Shown in pieces: positions 32,820-44,688 of a DNA stretch of 64,000 nt. The DNA comes from Homarus americanus (Eukaryota; Arthropoda; Malacostraca; Decapoda; Nephropidae), in assembly GCF_018991925.1 (NCBI RefSeq), contig NW_024722158.1, forward strand, positions 6,951,662 to 7,015,661, written 5' to 3'. The notes under the pieces were generated by a model. It had not been told where the DNA came from and did not search any database. It saw nothing but the letters and a program-made list of their open reading frames with translations. Position 1 is the stretch's first letter; the number at the start of each line of letters is the position of its first letter. The position numbers were made by a program, and so were the translations under genes.

Positions 32820-33310
32820 ACTGACTCACTTAACTTACGATACAACGATAGATTCACAAAGGTTTCGATCGCTTTTTATTCCTTTTAACTGGTGATGTAA
32901 GAAGGATTCAAACCGGTTCACTTGAGATACGAAACTTAGACGGGAAATTTGTAAAGGTTCAAACGCTTTTTTTCTCTCAAGAGGATACGACTGAATCCTT
33001 CTCTTTAATGGTCGAGTCTCAACACAATTTAGACGCCATTTGGGTATTCATCTTTTGTGTGTCGAACTTTTTGAGTATCCAGAACTTATGTGAGCCACTT
33101 GGATATTATGTGTCAAGTTAGATACGTTCTCACATCATCAGTTAAGAAGCTTTGTGTATTAACTTAGTAGAGTCATTAAAATACGCTCTCACAGCACCAG
33201 TAAAATAACCTTTAACATCTTAACTATAATGAGATAGTTAATATCCTCTCGAATCACCAATTAGGGGGATAATCATCGAGAAAAAAAAATTACGTCGCAG
33301 CTTAGGTTAG
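32820..33310. repeat. TTCTCAAAGG repeat family, locus 3 (palindromic)
   Basis: Forward words GATTCACAAAGGTTTCG (about 32851) and TTTGTAAAGGTTCAAACG (about 32949) lie left. After about 33050 the orientation flips: GTGAGCCACTTGGAT (about 33090), TAGATACGTTCTCACATC (33119-33136), AATACGCTCTCACA (about 33179). The 18-bp word is identical to one at 55179-55196. Confidence 0.55.
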
Positions 33311-33514
33311 GTTCTCACATTACCACTCCGAGACCCTCCAGAAATCTAGACGTGATAGGGTGAGGACTCCGGCACGTGATACTGTGGAGAGTACGACGCT
33401 GGAACCTGACCCTGATCCTCCTTCACCAGCAGGAGTCACGTCACCCACCCCAGCAGGCTAACCTAACACCGAGTGGCGTTACACACTGTTAGCCACGCGG
33501 CAGACCATAGCCCT

Positions 33515-34090
33515 ATATGGGGGTGGGGGGACGAGGGAGGGGGAGGATGTGGGAGAGGGGTAAATGAAGGGGAAGGGAGGGTGAGGAAAGGATGGGAGGT
33601 TAAAGGAAGTAGGGGAGAGGAGGGAGATAAAGAACGTGGGGAGGGGAAGAGAGGGGGGCAGGGGAAGTGGGATAAAAGGAGGAAAGGAAAATGGTGAGGG
33701 TGTGGGAAGGGAAATGAAAGAGGGAAAGAAGGTGTAGTAGGAAAAGGGGGAAGGAAAGAAGGGGATAAGGAAAATGAGAAAGTGGGAAGGAGTGGAGGTG
33801 AGAGAAAGAGAGGTTCTCGGGGAGGACGGGTAGAAGGAAGAAGAGGGTATTGAAGGAGAGGAAGAAGGGGAGAGGAGCTTTGCTGGTGTTTCAGGTCATT
33901 GTTAAAAATGGTGAGGGGAAGGGAGGTGAGGGAGGGGGAGGTGAGTGAGGGGGAGAAGGATACGAAGGGGAAATGGAATGCATGAGGGAAACTTGCTGGT
34001 GTTCTGGGGTGAGAGAAAAGATTAAGAAGAGGGAGATAGAGGGACATAGAAAGGGAAGGGAGGAAGTAAGAGGAGAGGGGGAATGAATGT
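33515..34090. repeat. Purine-rich GGGGAAGGGAGG tract
   Basis: About 575 bp overwhelmingly G and A on the plus strand. CTTGCTGGTGTT(C/T) occurs twice (33870 and 33990) within repeated flanks. Confidence 0.85.
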
Positions 34091-34269
34091 ACCTGTATTG
34101 AGAGGGCAATGGATTTTGGGGATAATTTAATCCTTTAAGTACGATCTGTCTTTGGATCTGTGTGTGTGTCGTGTGTTGTTAGGATAAAGGGTATGTCTTT
34201 TAACGCCAGGAGGAAGGGGTGTCCATTGGTGTTAGGAGGGGGAGGGCTCACGTCTTTTGTGGTTCCCAT

Positions 34270-34510
34270 AGGCGTGAGGGGTAGGAGAGGGTGAGGTAAG
34301 GAGGTGGTTGGGGTAGGGTGGGGTGGGGGTAAGTGGGGTGGGGGTAGGGGTGGGGTGGGGGTGAGGGGTGGGGTGGGGTGGGGGTGGGGTGAGGTAGGGG
34401 TGGGGTGGGGTGGGGTGGGGTGGGGGTAGGGTGGGGTGGGGGTAAGGAGTGGGGAGGGGTGGGGTGGGGGTGAGGAGAAGGGTGGGGGTAAGAGAAGGGA
34501 GGAGGGGGGT
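34270..34510. repeat. (GGGGT)n-rich G tract
   Basis: Runs of GGGGTGGGGTGGGGGTAGGG with dozens of G3-G5 runs in about 240 bp. Strong potential for G-quadruplex on the plus strand. Confidence 0.9.
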
Positions 34511-34724
34511 AGCGATACGTGGGATGGCGTATAAATTCCTATACGGAACAGAGAGCGTGTGTGGGGTCCCCAGGCGTGTGGTCGACGGGATGAACCGTGG
34601 CTGTTTCATTTCGTAAAGCAAAATTTATCACTGTTAACCTACCATTATCGGGATTAACGTAATTTAATTTATTCTGTTTATTATTTTTTTAATACAATCC
34701 ACACTTCTTTTTTATTTGTGGTGT

Positions 34725-34985
34725 TATAATTACTACTATAACAATTACTACTATTATTATTATGGTGGCGGTGGCAGTAACCGGACTATCGATGGTAATA
34801 GTGATGATAGTGGTAGCAGTGGTGGTGGAATATTGGTGATAATGGTAGTAGTAATGGGGGTAGGAGTAATAAATAGTAATGGTGGTACTAGTAATAACAA
34901 TAATGGTAGCAGCAGTAGCATTGATAGTAATATGGTAGTGGTGGTAACTACGGTGGTGGTAGTAGTAGTCTCGAGTGGTAAAGAC
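34725..34985. repeat. Trinucleotide-rich TAA/TGG/TAG tract
   Basis: Imperfect (TAATGGTAG)-like trinucleotides throughout. Confidence 0.85.
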
Positions 34986-35140
34986 AGAGAAGAAAACATT
35001 ACCATAGTGACCAAATAAGGCCAGAATCTTTCCACTTTGTCCAGGGTAACACACGGACTCCCAATGAGGCGGTGAGTGGTCTGGTGCCGCTCAGAGCAAC
35101 AAGAAAGTCTATGCTAATTCACTATTTTTGTTTTTTTTTA

Positions 35141-35870
35141 CACACACACACACACACACACACCTTCCGTAGTTAGTGTGGGAAAGTAGCTCTTTTTCCC
35201 ATCCCAGTGAAAGAGTGTTCTCACCCCTTCCATCCAGGTGTGTTTCCTTCCCTCCTTTCCCTCTCCTCGCCTACCGCGTGCCCTCATCCCTACCTCATCC
35301 CTTCCGTCAATCCTCTAGAGTGCTCCCCATCCTTCCCTCACCCCTTCCATCGAGGTATGTCTCTTCACCCCTCCTCTACCTACTCTCCCTCTCACCTCCC
35401 TCTCCTACTGCCCAGGTATCCCCTCTCCACCACGTGTTGTACCGACTGTATGATTCAACTCTTCCGGTCACCTCTCCCCCACGACCTTTTCCCCCCTCTC
35501 TCTCCCCTTTTCTCCTCACCCACTTCCTTCTACGCTCTTCCTCCATTTTCAGCATATCTCCCCGTCCCCTTATTAAATTCTCCCCACAACCTTGCCTACA
35601 CCTCCTCCCCTCTCAACCCCACCCATCTACTCTAACTTCCTATCTTCTCACCACACCTAACTCTCCCCCCCTCTCTTTATCCCTCTCTACTCAACTACTT
35701 ATCCTCCTATCTCTCTCTCACTCTGCCCACAACACCTCCCTCCCCTCATCCATTTTATCCACCAATCCTCACTTCATCCTCCCCTCCCCATCACCTTGAT
35801 CCTCCCCACTCTATCATCCCTACCTTCTGACTCTACCCTACCTGCAGTCCCCCCCCCCTATCCTCACTCT
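35141..35870. repeat. (CA)n then 650-bp pyrimidine-rich tract
   Basis: CA at 35141-35162, then irregular C/T-rich DNA to a poly-C near 35860. The long plus-strand frames are composition artefacts. Confidence 0.8.
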
Positions 35871-35879
35871 TTGCCTGTG

Positions 35880-36620
35880 TGTATTGCAACGGGAGACGTT
35901 AATGAGCCCTAATATGACATGTGCAGTATAATCGGTATACTATGTTCAGTTCAAATATATATATATACAGTATGTCTATGGAACCAAAACTCCTCGTGTG
36001 GTGTAACTATGAAGTATTAAGGCAACTCTGGACCAAAAATTCACCTGTGTCGGGTTATATAAACATCACCCCAGCCCAGACCAGGTGAACTTTTTTGTAC
36101 ATTGTTCAGAGTATATCTTAAAGCTCCACAGTCGACTTGGCACTAGTGAGTTATGTTTCTAATAGTCACTTTATATGTATTTTTTATACTATACTATTGT
36201 AACTTCTTTTAATGTATCCTATAACACATACCCTGTAACATGTCTATCTACACACAAAGCAAAAGTCACTGTATCAACTTTGTACCAATGTAACAACACC
36301 TCCTCTGAATACCTGTACCAGATCTACGATACAACAACCACTCGAACTAAAGTCATGTATTTCAATTAAATTATCACCATTAACAACTTTCCCCTCCCAC
36401 ATTATAAACCTAATCTGTATATAGCCTCAACACCATTAGCAAACACACTGAGTGGTCAACAAAACTACTACAGGAACCAAAACACAAATTCCTATCTGAA
36501 AAAAATTGCATATGTTGAGTTGATTGATGAAAGGTACTAATTAATGGGTAATTAAGTCTCAACTCTTAATGATAGGAAGATTTATTACCCTACTTACCTT
36601 CTTCCACACCTTGTTTATCC
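35880..36620. other. AT-rich single-copy-looking stretch
   Basis: No tandem structure and no recognisable protein. A 64-codon plus frame at 36175-36369 has no domain I know; local composition is AT-rich and the frame looks like chance. Confidence 0.4.
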
Positions 36621-36624
36621 CCTC

Positions 36625-36960
36625 TCTCTCTCTCTCTCTCTCTTCACTACACCCTGTTTCTCTTTCTCTCTCTACCTCTCTCTACTACACCCTATCTCTC
36701 TCTCTCCACCACACACCCTCCCCCACCACACCGCTCCCCCACACCTAGCTCCCACCACACCTAGCCCCACCACACCTAGACCACACCCAGCTCCCACACA
36801 TCTCATCCCACACCTAAGCTCCCCACCACACCTAGCTCCCCACACCCTAGTCCCCCACACACACCTCCCCACACCTAGCTCCCCCACCACACCCTAGCTC
36901 CCCCACCACACCCTAGCTCCCACCTAGCTCCCCCACCACACCTGTCCCCCTGTCCCCCAC
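36625..36960. repeat. (TC)n and CCCCACCACACCTAGCTC minisatellite
   Basis: TC-rich at 36625-36710, then about 14 imperfect units of 17-20 bp with CCACCACACC(C)TAGCTCCC. Confidence 0.9.
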
Positions 36961-37130
36961 AGGTATACAGGTGAGGTGAAGTGGATTAACCACCCTACAC
37001 AACACGTGATCACCCACCAACCACCACCTGTGTCATCATGCCTCACCCCCTGCTCTTACCACCATCACCACCACTACCCTTACTCCCCCCATCCCACCCA
37101 ACACGCTATGTTAATGGACGGTAAACCAGG

Positions 37131-37143
37131 AATGATGATGATA

Positions 37144-37178
<35 letters not shown>

Positions 37179-37395
37179 AATGATAGTATTCAATGACTAA
37201 TCACCTGTGACCCCCTGAAATATACACAAGCCAACACATCAAAACACAGCCCCCCACCACCATCACCACACTTCTCCTCAACACAACCACCACTACCACC
37301 ACTTACAATACCACACCACCATCACCACAACACAACACCACCATCACCCTTTAGCCACCACTACCACCATCACACAACACAGCCACCACACAGGC
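37131..37395. repeat. (ATG)n and CACCACCATCAC repeats
   Basis: ATG at 37131-37180; CAC/CAT trinucleotides at 37245-37390. Confidence 0.9.
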
Positions 37396-37489
37396 AGGTC
37401 TTCGTGACAGCTGACGCCTTCACTGTGACGCAATTTCACAACATGAAAATTACAAAAACAGGACATTTACCCATTTGCCAGTACATTCT

Positions 37490-38085
37490 CCGCACCCCTC
37501 CTCCCTCTCTCCTACCACCTACACCTCCTATCCTCACCACACCCTACCTCTCTCCTACCCACTACCTCTCTCCCCACCACCTACCTCTCTCCCTACCTCT
37601 CTCTCCTACCACACCTACCTCTCTCCCTACCCACCCCTACCTCTCTCCCTACACACACCCCTCTATCCTACTACCACACCTCTATCCTATCCCCTACCTC
37701 TCTCACCCACCTCCCTCTCCTACCACCCTACACCTCCTCTCCTACACACCTACCTCTATCCTACACCCCTACCTCTATCCTACACACCCCACCTCTATCC
37801 TACCACACCCCCACCTCTATCCTACCACCTATCCCTACCCCCTACCTCTCTCCCACCCACACCCTCTATCCTACCCCCTACCTCTCTCCCTACCACACCC
37901 TACTCTCTCCTCTACACCTACATCTCTCCCTACACACCCCTACCTCTATCCTACCTACCCCTACCTCTCCCCTACCACACCTCTCTCCTACACACCTCTC
38001 CTACCTCTCCTACACACCTACCTCCTACACTCTACACCCTACCTATCCTCACCACACTCTCCCACCACCCTACTCTCTCCCCTCA
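37490..38085. repeat. CTACCTCTCTCCCTACCAC minisatellite
   Basis: About 30 imperfect units of 17-22 bp. Overlapping frames of over 200 codons on the plus strand are artefacts of the repeat. Confidence 0.9.
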
Positions 38086-38171
38086 TTCACGGAGAATAGA
38101 GAAGGAAAGGGAAGAGGAAAGAAAGAAGAAAAAAAGAAAGAAAAAGATTAGTTGAGACATCCAAAACAGGT

Positions 38172-38242
38172 CCGGGTTCATGGAGGGTTCGGGGGTTCGG
38201 GGGGTTCGGGGTTCGGGGGTTTGAGGGTTCGGAACAGTTCAA
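38172..38242. repeat. (GGGGGTTC)n repeat
   Basis: Seven to eight units of GGGTTCGG-type sequence, following a short purine block at 38095-38145. Confidence 0.9.
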
Positions 38243-38436
38243 AGGACAGTTCGGGAAGTTAATTTCGAGGGTCTCTCTTGTCAGTCCACTTCACAATGTC
38301 AACAGAGACAGCGACGCCACTTAATTTCTTGACTATTGTCCTACGTGTGTGTGATTTCCTGTTTATTTTGCATTACTAATTGTTTTTATTTATTCTTATT
38401 TATTATTTATTTTTATTTATTAGTCTTCATGATTCA

Positions 38437-38438
<2 letters not shown>

Positions 38439-38482
<44 letters not shown>

Positions 38483-38524
38483 GTTGGTGTTAAAGGTATT
38501 GTTATTATTAATCGTGTGCGGACG

Positions 38525-38564
<40 letters not shown>
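38439..38564. repeat. (ATT)n and (GACA)n
   Basis: ATT at 38439-38483; GACA at 38521-38564. Confidence 0.95.
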
Positions 38565-38568
<4 letters not shown>

Positions 38569-39060
38569 CAGATAGATATTCAATAAAAAATCGTTATACA
38601 GGGACACATATGTATGAGCCATGTAATAACCCCCCCCCCTCCCCCAGGCCTGCGTGACACATTACCCTTGGCAGTGACACCTGTTATGTATGAGTCATGT
38701 ATATTACACCAGCCAACACAACAAACACGGTAGATAAATACATACAGTACATACATAGTTTACATTCATACATACATCTTTAGTTTACATACATACATAC
38801 ATACATACATACAACCACACAACCATACATAACCCACCAAAATATATCTTGTTGTCACCCAAACATTCACAAATTATTAAACTAATAAATAATAATCAAA
38901 CGCATTATAAATATCGAGGCCCAACACATTACACACACACGTCCATCACTGTAATAAAAGGGAAATACTTGTAAATAAAAACTTTGTCAATGAATGTGTA
39001 AAATGTGATTAACCTTTCAACAGCAATAAAACTATAAAATTGAGAGAGAGAGCACCTGTC
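38565..39060. other. AT-rich stretch with (CATA)n
   Basis: Poly-C near 38630, CATA repeats at 38740-38815, otherwise AT-rich DNA with no gene seen. Confidence 0.5.
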
Positions 39061-39162
39061 CTCTACCTATTTGTACACAACACCTGTTATTAATATTCTT
39101 ATCACGGGGCCAACACATATACACAAACCTGTCACACACATATGTTTAGTTGGTCATGCAAG

Positions 39163-39163
<1 letters not shown>

Positions 39164-39230
<67 letters not shown>

Positions 39231-39262
39231 GTTATTATTGTATCTCTCTCTCTCTCTCTCTC
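39164..39262. repeat. (GT)32 and (TC)n
   Basis: GT at 39164-39227; TC at 39244-39262. Confidence 0.95.
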
Positions 39263-39465
39263 ACACACGCGCCAGCCTCCAAGAAGGTCGCTTACTGGCT
39301 GGTTCATATCCCACACGCAGCCAATCAGCACCAAGGTGACCCGCCGCTTCAGGAACCAGTGTTACGGGAGGAGCTGCGTCAGGAATATGTTAACCCCAGC
39401 ACTACACACCGCTCGCTTCCCATACAACCCCTCAGACGCTTACCTTCTGTGTTTGTCGTACAGGT
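39263..39465. other. Short higher-complexity segment with a CCAAT motif
   Basis: About 200 bp of GC-richer sequence between microsatellites, with GCCAATCAGC near 39320 and open in two plus frames. I do not recognise a protein. It could be a short exon, a promoter fragment or chance; the donor-like TACAGGTGTT at its end is weak evidence. Confidence 0.25.
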
Positions 39466-39552
39466 GTTGTTGTTGTTGCTGTTGTTATTATTACTATTAT
39501 TATTTATCATTATTGTTATTGTAGTTGTTATTAGTATCATTATAACCTCAAG

Positions 39553-39612
<60 letters not shown>

Positions 39613-39740
39613 CGCGAGCAAACGTTTCCATCTATGCTGTGTTTCTGGAAACAGGTGTGACCATAGGTATTACGAGTCTTCTGGAAGTGATGATGTGATA
39701 CGTCAGGTAGGTGGGTGGTGTGTGTGTGTGTGTGTGTGTC
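39466..39740. repeat. TTG/ATT tract, (GT)29 and short (GT)n
   Basis: TTG/TTA trinucleotides at 39466-39540, GT at 39554-39611, GT at 39718-39740. Confidence 0.9.
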
Positions 39741-39770
39741 TTACAGCCACGATACGAACGCTTATCATAT

Positions 39771-40020
39771 AACACTCACAGGTACCAGGTCCCCTCCACC
39801 TGTAGACACCCTACCTGCACAACACTCACAGGTACCAGGTCCCCTCCACCTGTAGACACCTTACCTGCACAACACTCACAGGTACCAGGTCCCCTCCACC
39901 TGTAGACACCTTACCTGCACAACACTCACAGGTACCAGGTCCCCTCCACCTGTAGACACCTTACCTGCACAACACTCACAGGTACCAGGTCCCCAACACC
40001 CATAGACACCTTACCTGCAA
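39771..40020. repeat. 50-bp minisatellite, five copies
   Basis: Exact 50-bp units start at 39771, 39821, 39871, 39921 and 39971: AACACTCACAGGTACCAGGT, CCCCTCCACC, TGTAGACACC, TTACCTGCAC. The first four are almost identical; the last carries several changes. Confidence 0.97.
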
Positions 40021-40067
40021 AGACAAAACAAACACGTTAGATCTCCATGTATTCTTATCTAGGTAAC

Positions 40068-40092
40068 TTAACCTAATCTAACCTAACCTACA
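40068..40092. repeat. CCTAA telomere-like words
   Basis: AACCTAATCTAACCTAACCTA. Confidence 0.65.
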
Positions 40093-40289
40093 GTCAATGA
40101 CACAAAAAAGGCCATTTAACTTAAGGTATTTTATATATTCAATCATACTAGTGGTGAATTTTGTCCAATGGTAAAATTTTTATTGGTGGATTTTATGTCC
40201 AAGAGGATTTTGTTCTTAAACCAACACCAACAATACCATTTGACGGCTTTGTTGGCTATACTTGGTCGACTGTCATATTTTTTTTACTA

Positions 40290-40380
40290 TTTTTTGTATA
40301 CCTGTACTGTCTATGTATATTTTTGGTATACCTGTACTGTCTATGTATATTTTTGGTATACATGTACTGCCTTTATACAT
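40290..40380. repeat. 30-bp repeat GGTATACCTGTACTGTCTATG
   Basis: Three units of about 30 bp (GTATACCTGTACTGTCTATG, TATATTTTTG). It is related to the array at 7.0-7.1 kb. Confidence 0.85.
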
Positions 40381-40849
40381 GCTCAATCAATGTAAATTTC
40401 TATACCGATTATACTATCTGTCCACTTATCACGGCGCCAGGCAAAGTCTCTGTATACTGCTGGAGGCTGGCGGAAAGAAGGGGGGAGAGGTGGGGTAGGT
40501 AGGTTACGTTGTTCATCTTAATGACCTTCTTTCCTGACTGACAAGCTGATAAGGTGTTTTTTTCCACGTGAGTAAGTTCTATTTTAAATACGTTTCCCAC
40601 ACGCGTACAAGACCCTCACTAACGCAGCCGTGACCAACTCCTGCCCACCATTGTTTATTTATGAGTACCGGTATAATTTTGAAGTAGTCTAAGAAGCTGT
40701 CTCGATGGAATATATCATTACCTTTCTAACTTACGGTGCTAAATTATCCTAGCAGGTGAGGTCACGAGCTGGAAATGTTATCGTACTGGTCACTGTTAAC
40801 ATCCCCCATCCACTATTTAGTATTTATCCTCCATTATCACCACACACAT

Positions 40850-41475
40850 AATAGTGTGTGTGTGTGTAGGTGTGTGTGTGTGTGTTATCAAATCGAGGCT
40901 GTTTTGGGAGTTAAGACAATATTTAGGCTTGATTTGTGTGGACCATAAGATGTCTCTATGTGTCACCCCCCCCACACACAACATCCGCCATCGCCTCCAA
41001 CACGACTACTACTACTCTGTCCTCCCACCACCACCACCACACTATCCTCCCACCACCTCCACTACCCTGTCATCCCACCTCCACCACACTATCCTCCCTC
41101 CCCTGTCTTCATCCTCTCCACCCTCACATTCCAGCACCCCACCCACCTCCATCTCTTACCTCCAGCTCACCTCCACACTCAGGCCACCTCACCACCCCAC
41201 CACTGCCTTCTTCACCTTGAACTGGCTCGCCCAGGTACCTCACCTTGACCATCTGGGACATACCTGGTGATGATGCTCCACCTGGTGAATGTTACTTGTA
41301 CCTGTGCCCACCACCCCTCACCTCACCCACCATCTCCTCCACACGTTTCTTCTACCCTCCTCTAATCTCCACAACCCCATTTCCTGTCCACACCCCCATC
41401 CACCTCCAACGCCACACCCCCATCCACCTCCAACGCACCTCCCCCATCCACCCTTCAACCCACCTCCTACGCCTT
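40850..41475. repeat. (GT)n then CACC-rich tract
   Basis: Short GT near 40853-40884. CCACCACCACAC-type repeats at 41025-41215. CACCCCCATCCACCTCCAAC repeats at 41390-41460. Confidence 0.85.
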
Positions 41476-41518
41476 TGGTCATAAACACCACTTAACAATA
41501 GACACGCCCTCTTACGAT

Positions 41519-41625
41519 AGGATAGAATAGGATAGGTTGGATCAGGGTGGGTTAGGGTGGGTTAGGGTGGGCTAGGGTGGGTTAGGGTGGGTTAGGGTGG
41601 ATCAGGATGGGTTAGGTTAGAGCCT
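41519..41625. repeat. GGGTGGGTTA 10-bp array
   Basis: About eight units of GGTTAGGGTG with occasional GATCAGG or GGCTAGG. It resembles a TTAGGG-like telomere word, but the period is 10 bp. High G-quadruplex potential. Confidence 0.9.
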
Positions 41626-41739
41626 ATCTGACCTGCCATTAACTATTCTCTTAACGTCCCCAGTCAGTCAGTCAGTCAGTCAGGTCGAACCACTAACGTC
41701 CTGTATAAAGCAATGAGCTCCAGCAAGCATGACTACACC

Positions 41740-41960
41740 TGCCCACCCAACCAACCAGACCACTCAACCCACTCACCCTCTCCCACCCACCCACCACTAC
41801 CCCGCCCACACCTACTGACATTCTAACCCAACCACACCCTAATTTGGCCCCCCATCCACCCACACATCTCCTCGCACCTACCTATCTACCTACATCCACA
41901 CCCATCCACCCACCCACACATATCCACGCACCAACCCACTCTCTAAGGCACACCCAACAC
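41740..41960. repeat. CCCACCCA-rich stretch
   Basis: Irregular CCACCCA and CCAACCA words; no gene seen. Confidence 0.65.
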
Positions 41961-42079
41961 TTACATCCATCATCTTAAAGAACATCAAGCCGCCCACATC
42001 CTCAATTATCCGCCCACGTTCTCCTCTTCCCATCCACCCACCCGTTTCCTATCCACCGGATGAGCAGGTAGGCTAGATA

Positions 42080-42220
42080 AGATGGTGGTGGTGGTGATGA
42101 TAGTGGTGAGGTGTGGTGATTGTGGTAGTGGTGTGTGTGTGTGGTAGTGGTGGTGGTGATTATGGTGGTGGTGATAGTGGGTGAGGTGTGGTGATTGTAG
42201 AAAGTGTGTGTGTGTGTGTG
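42080..42220. repeat. GGTGGTGAT repeats
   Basis: Imperfect trinucleotide-type repeats with a short GT run. Confidence 0.85.
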
Positions 42221-42389
42221 GCAGACAGTAAAATCTTCATTCAGTTGGCCACAAAGAAATCCCTTGACCGACACAGTGGACCACATGACCTCCTCCCTCC
42301 TCTCCTTTCTCCTCTCTCTCCTCCTCGGTTCCTCACCTCCTAGCCACTTCTCTCCTGCACACCTCCCACTCTGCTCTGCCACACAAAGG

Positions 42390-42390
<1 letters not shown>

Positions 42391-42438
<48 letters not shown>

Positions 42439-42592
42439 TCATGTCATCTACCCGAGGCTCTCACTCATGTACACCCTCTTCTTAAAAACATACACACAAG
42501 TAGACACGCCCCCTACCTCCCTGTGTACATCCATCGGGGTCGCGTACACACTCAAATACGTACACGCCTGGGATTGATTTAAAAGGCTTCAG

Positions 42593-42647
<55 letters not shown>

Positions 42648-42707
42648 GTAACATAAGCAATAATTATAGTATTAACGGTGAGAATTAAGGTGGGGACATT
42701 ACCTGAG

Positions 42708-42757
<50 letters not shown>
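42391..42757. repeat. (GA)n, (GT)25 and (GAT)16
   Basis: GA at 42391-42435, GT at 42596-42646, GAT at 42708-42757. Confidence 0.95.
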
Positions 42758-43109
42758 TTGATGGTAATGATGAAAGGAGTTTACGTGGATGCAGATGGAT
42801 GGTGGCAGGTGGAAGAAGGATAAACAGGTAATAAGGGATTAACAACTAAACATAAAAAAATTGCCAAAATAAACAAGTAAACAAAAAAAATTCGCCAAAA
42901 TAAAATAAAAATCGCCAAAATTTATTCCCCCAGGAGAGAAAACTAAAATAGAACCGAGAGATGAATAACAAGTGGAGAGCCAGCCGCCAGTCACGGTGGA
43001 AAACATGAAGTGAAAAATACTCCAAAATGTGGCGTACTTGTTGATGAATTCCCTAGCCATGGTGTACCAGTGTGTTGAAATGTACACGACACCTGTGACA
43101 AGATGAATG

Positions 43110-43600
43110 AACTGCTGGGTGGGTGGGTGGTGGTAGTGGGTGGGTAGTGCTTGTCTAGTGGTGATAGTGGGTGATTTTTTGTGTGGTTGGTGAGTGGTGG
43201 TGGAGTGGGTAGTGGTGGGTGGTGGTGTGTGTGGAGTGGGTGGTGAGTGGTGGTGGAGTGGGTAGTGGTTGGTGAGTGGTGGTGGGTATTGAGTGGGTAG
43301 TTGTGGAAGGAGGTGGAGAGTGGGTGTTGGTTGAGTAAGGTGTGCGGAATAGGTGGTGGTAACAGGGGGTGGAGAATAGGTGTTGGTAATGGTGGGTGTG
43401 GGTGGTAGGGTAAGAAGTGGGTGTGGATGGAGGTGATAGGGGATTGGGACATGATGGATGAATGGAGATGGAAAGTGGGCGGACACTGGGTGGGGTAATG
43501 GGTGGAGATGGTAAATTACGTCTGGGTGGAAACTGGAAAATAGGGACGAGAAGAGTGAGGGAGGGAGGGTGGGTGGGTGGAAGAGGGCTGATGGTGGGTG
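43110..43600. repeat. GGTGGGTAGTGGTGGG tract
   Basis: GTGGGTAGTGGTTGGTGAGT-type repeats at 43110-43340, fading to GGTGGAGATGG words by 43600. Confidence 0.8.
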
Positions 43601-43679
43601 GAGGGGGATGGTAGCCGCCCACACGCATGAAGTCATCACCGTACCTGACCTCCCCAACTTTCCAGGTCCCACTTGAACC

Positions 43680-43955
43680 AGGTTACTCTCCCCTCTCCAC
43701 CCCAGCCACCTCACCCCACCTACACCGTCTATCCACCCCATCATTATCATCCTCTACCCACGCCTTTCTACCCATTCCCACCCCACATCTCCCTCATCTG
43801 CTCCCCACCAACCCACCCTCACAAAAACCCTCTCCCCAAACGTGGTCTGCTCCTTTGCTAACACCCACACCCACATCTCCACACCCACCGCCCAAAACCA
43901 CCACATTCCCACCCTACCTGTCCATCCCATCCCATCCCACCCCCCCCACCCCCAC
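43680..43955. repeat. CCACCCCA tract
   Basis: C- and A-rich sequence ending in CCCATCCCATCCCA and a poly-C near 43940. Confidence 0.75.
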
Positions 43956-43959
43956 AGCT

Positions 43960-44080
43960 CCTAGTAGGGGGTGGGTGTGCCTCAGGGTAGGGCGGCGACC
44001 AATCAGGTTTCCCCGGGCATGTCCCCAACCACGGCCCGCCACTCCCAGAAGAGTCTTACGTACGTGGTAGTGCCTCAACA
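43960..44080. promoter_or_regulatory. GC-rich promoter-like segment
   Basis: GGGGGTGGGTGTG (GT-box-like), GGGCGGC (43990-43996, Sp1-like) and CCAATCAG (43999-44006, NF-Y-like) cluster in about 50 bp with raised GC content, followed by TACGTACGTGG. No gene is recognisable downstream on either strand, so function is inference. Confidence 0.25.
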
Positions 44081-44118
44081 TGGACATAATAAATATAACT
44101 GTGCGTAATGTTGGCCAG

Positions 44119-44119
44119 T

Positions 44120-44182
<63 letters not shown>

Positions 44183-44232
44183 AAATGTAAAGGTGTGAAC
44201 ATTTATTATTATTATTCTTATTATTATTATTC
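44119..44232. repeat. (GT)31 and (ATT)n
   Basis: GT at 44119-44180; ATT at 44203-44232. Confidence 0.95.
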
Positions 44233-44373
44233 AGTTACATAAGTAGACTGGACAGTGTAGTGTGCACGGTATCTAGGCAGCATAATTGGACAATCGAAAG
44301 AGCTACAACGTTCAAATTTACCAAGATTATCCACCACAATGACCCCTAGCGCTACCGTGTACCTGGTGTCGAC

Positions 44374-44392
44374 AGGTCAAAGGTCAAGGTCA
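44374..44392. promoter_or_regulatory. Triple AGGTCA (DR1 + DR0) nuclear-receptor motif
   Basis: AGGTCA A AGGTCA AGGTCA lies at 44374-44392. The first pair is a perfect DR1, the second pair abuts, and TCAAGGTCA at its end equals the FTZ-F1/SF-1 monomer site. It sits in single-copy-looking DNA, not in a tandem array. Confidence 0.35.
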
Positions 44393-44641
44393 CAAATTTG
44401 AAGAAAACAACAACATCCAGTGGGAGTTGGAGCCAGGCTCGAGTGCAGACATGTTTACCTACCAAGTGATGGTCGTAGTCTTATCACACACGCCATTATT
44501 GACTACTAAATCCCCCAGTAATCAGTTAATCCGGGGATTACCGTACCTCGTTATGGTATTAATCCCCCGCAGAAAGATGTACGAATACGGTAGGACCTCC
44601 CCCCTGAACACACCCCCCCCCCTCTCTCTCTCTCGTGGCGG

Positions 44642-44644
<3 letters not shown>

Positions 44645-44688
<44 letters not shown>

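Noticed and set aside
35176..35799. 207-codon plus-strand frame
   Set aside because: Pyrimidine-rich low complexity with a second open frame in parallel.
37404..38155. Overlapping 231- and 226-codon frames
   Set aside because: CTACCTCTCTCCC minisatellite translation.
39150..39524. 124-codon frame with some ordinary-looking residues in the middle
   Set aside because: It begins in (GT)n and ends in a trinucleotide run. The middle of about 60 residues matches nothing I recognise, and another frame is open over it. Kept only as an unexplained segment.
39771..40020. CRISPR-like array
   Set aside because: No variable spacers; a plain minisatellite.
42839..43750. 303-codon minus-strand frame
   Set aside because: Mostly Pro/His/Thr from GGTGGG-type repeats; overlapped by two other frames, no domain seen.
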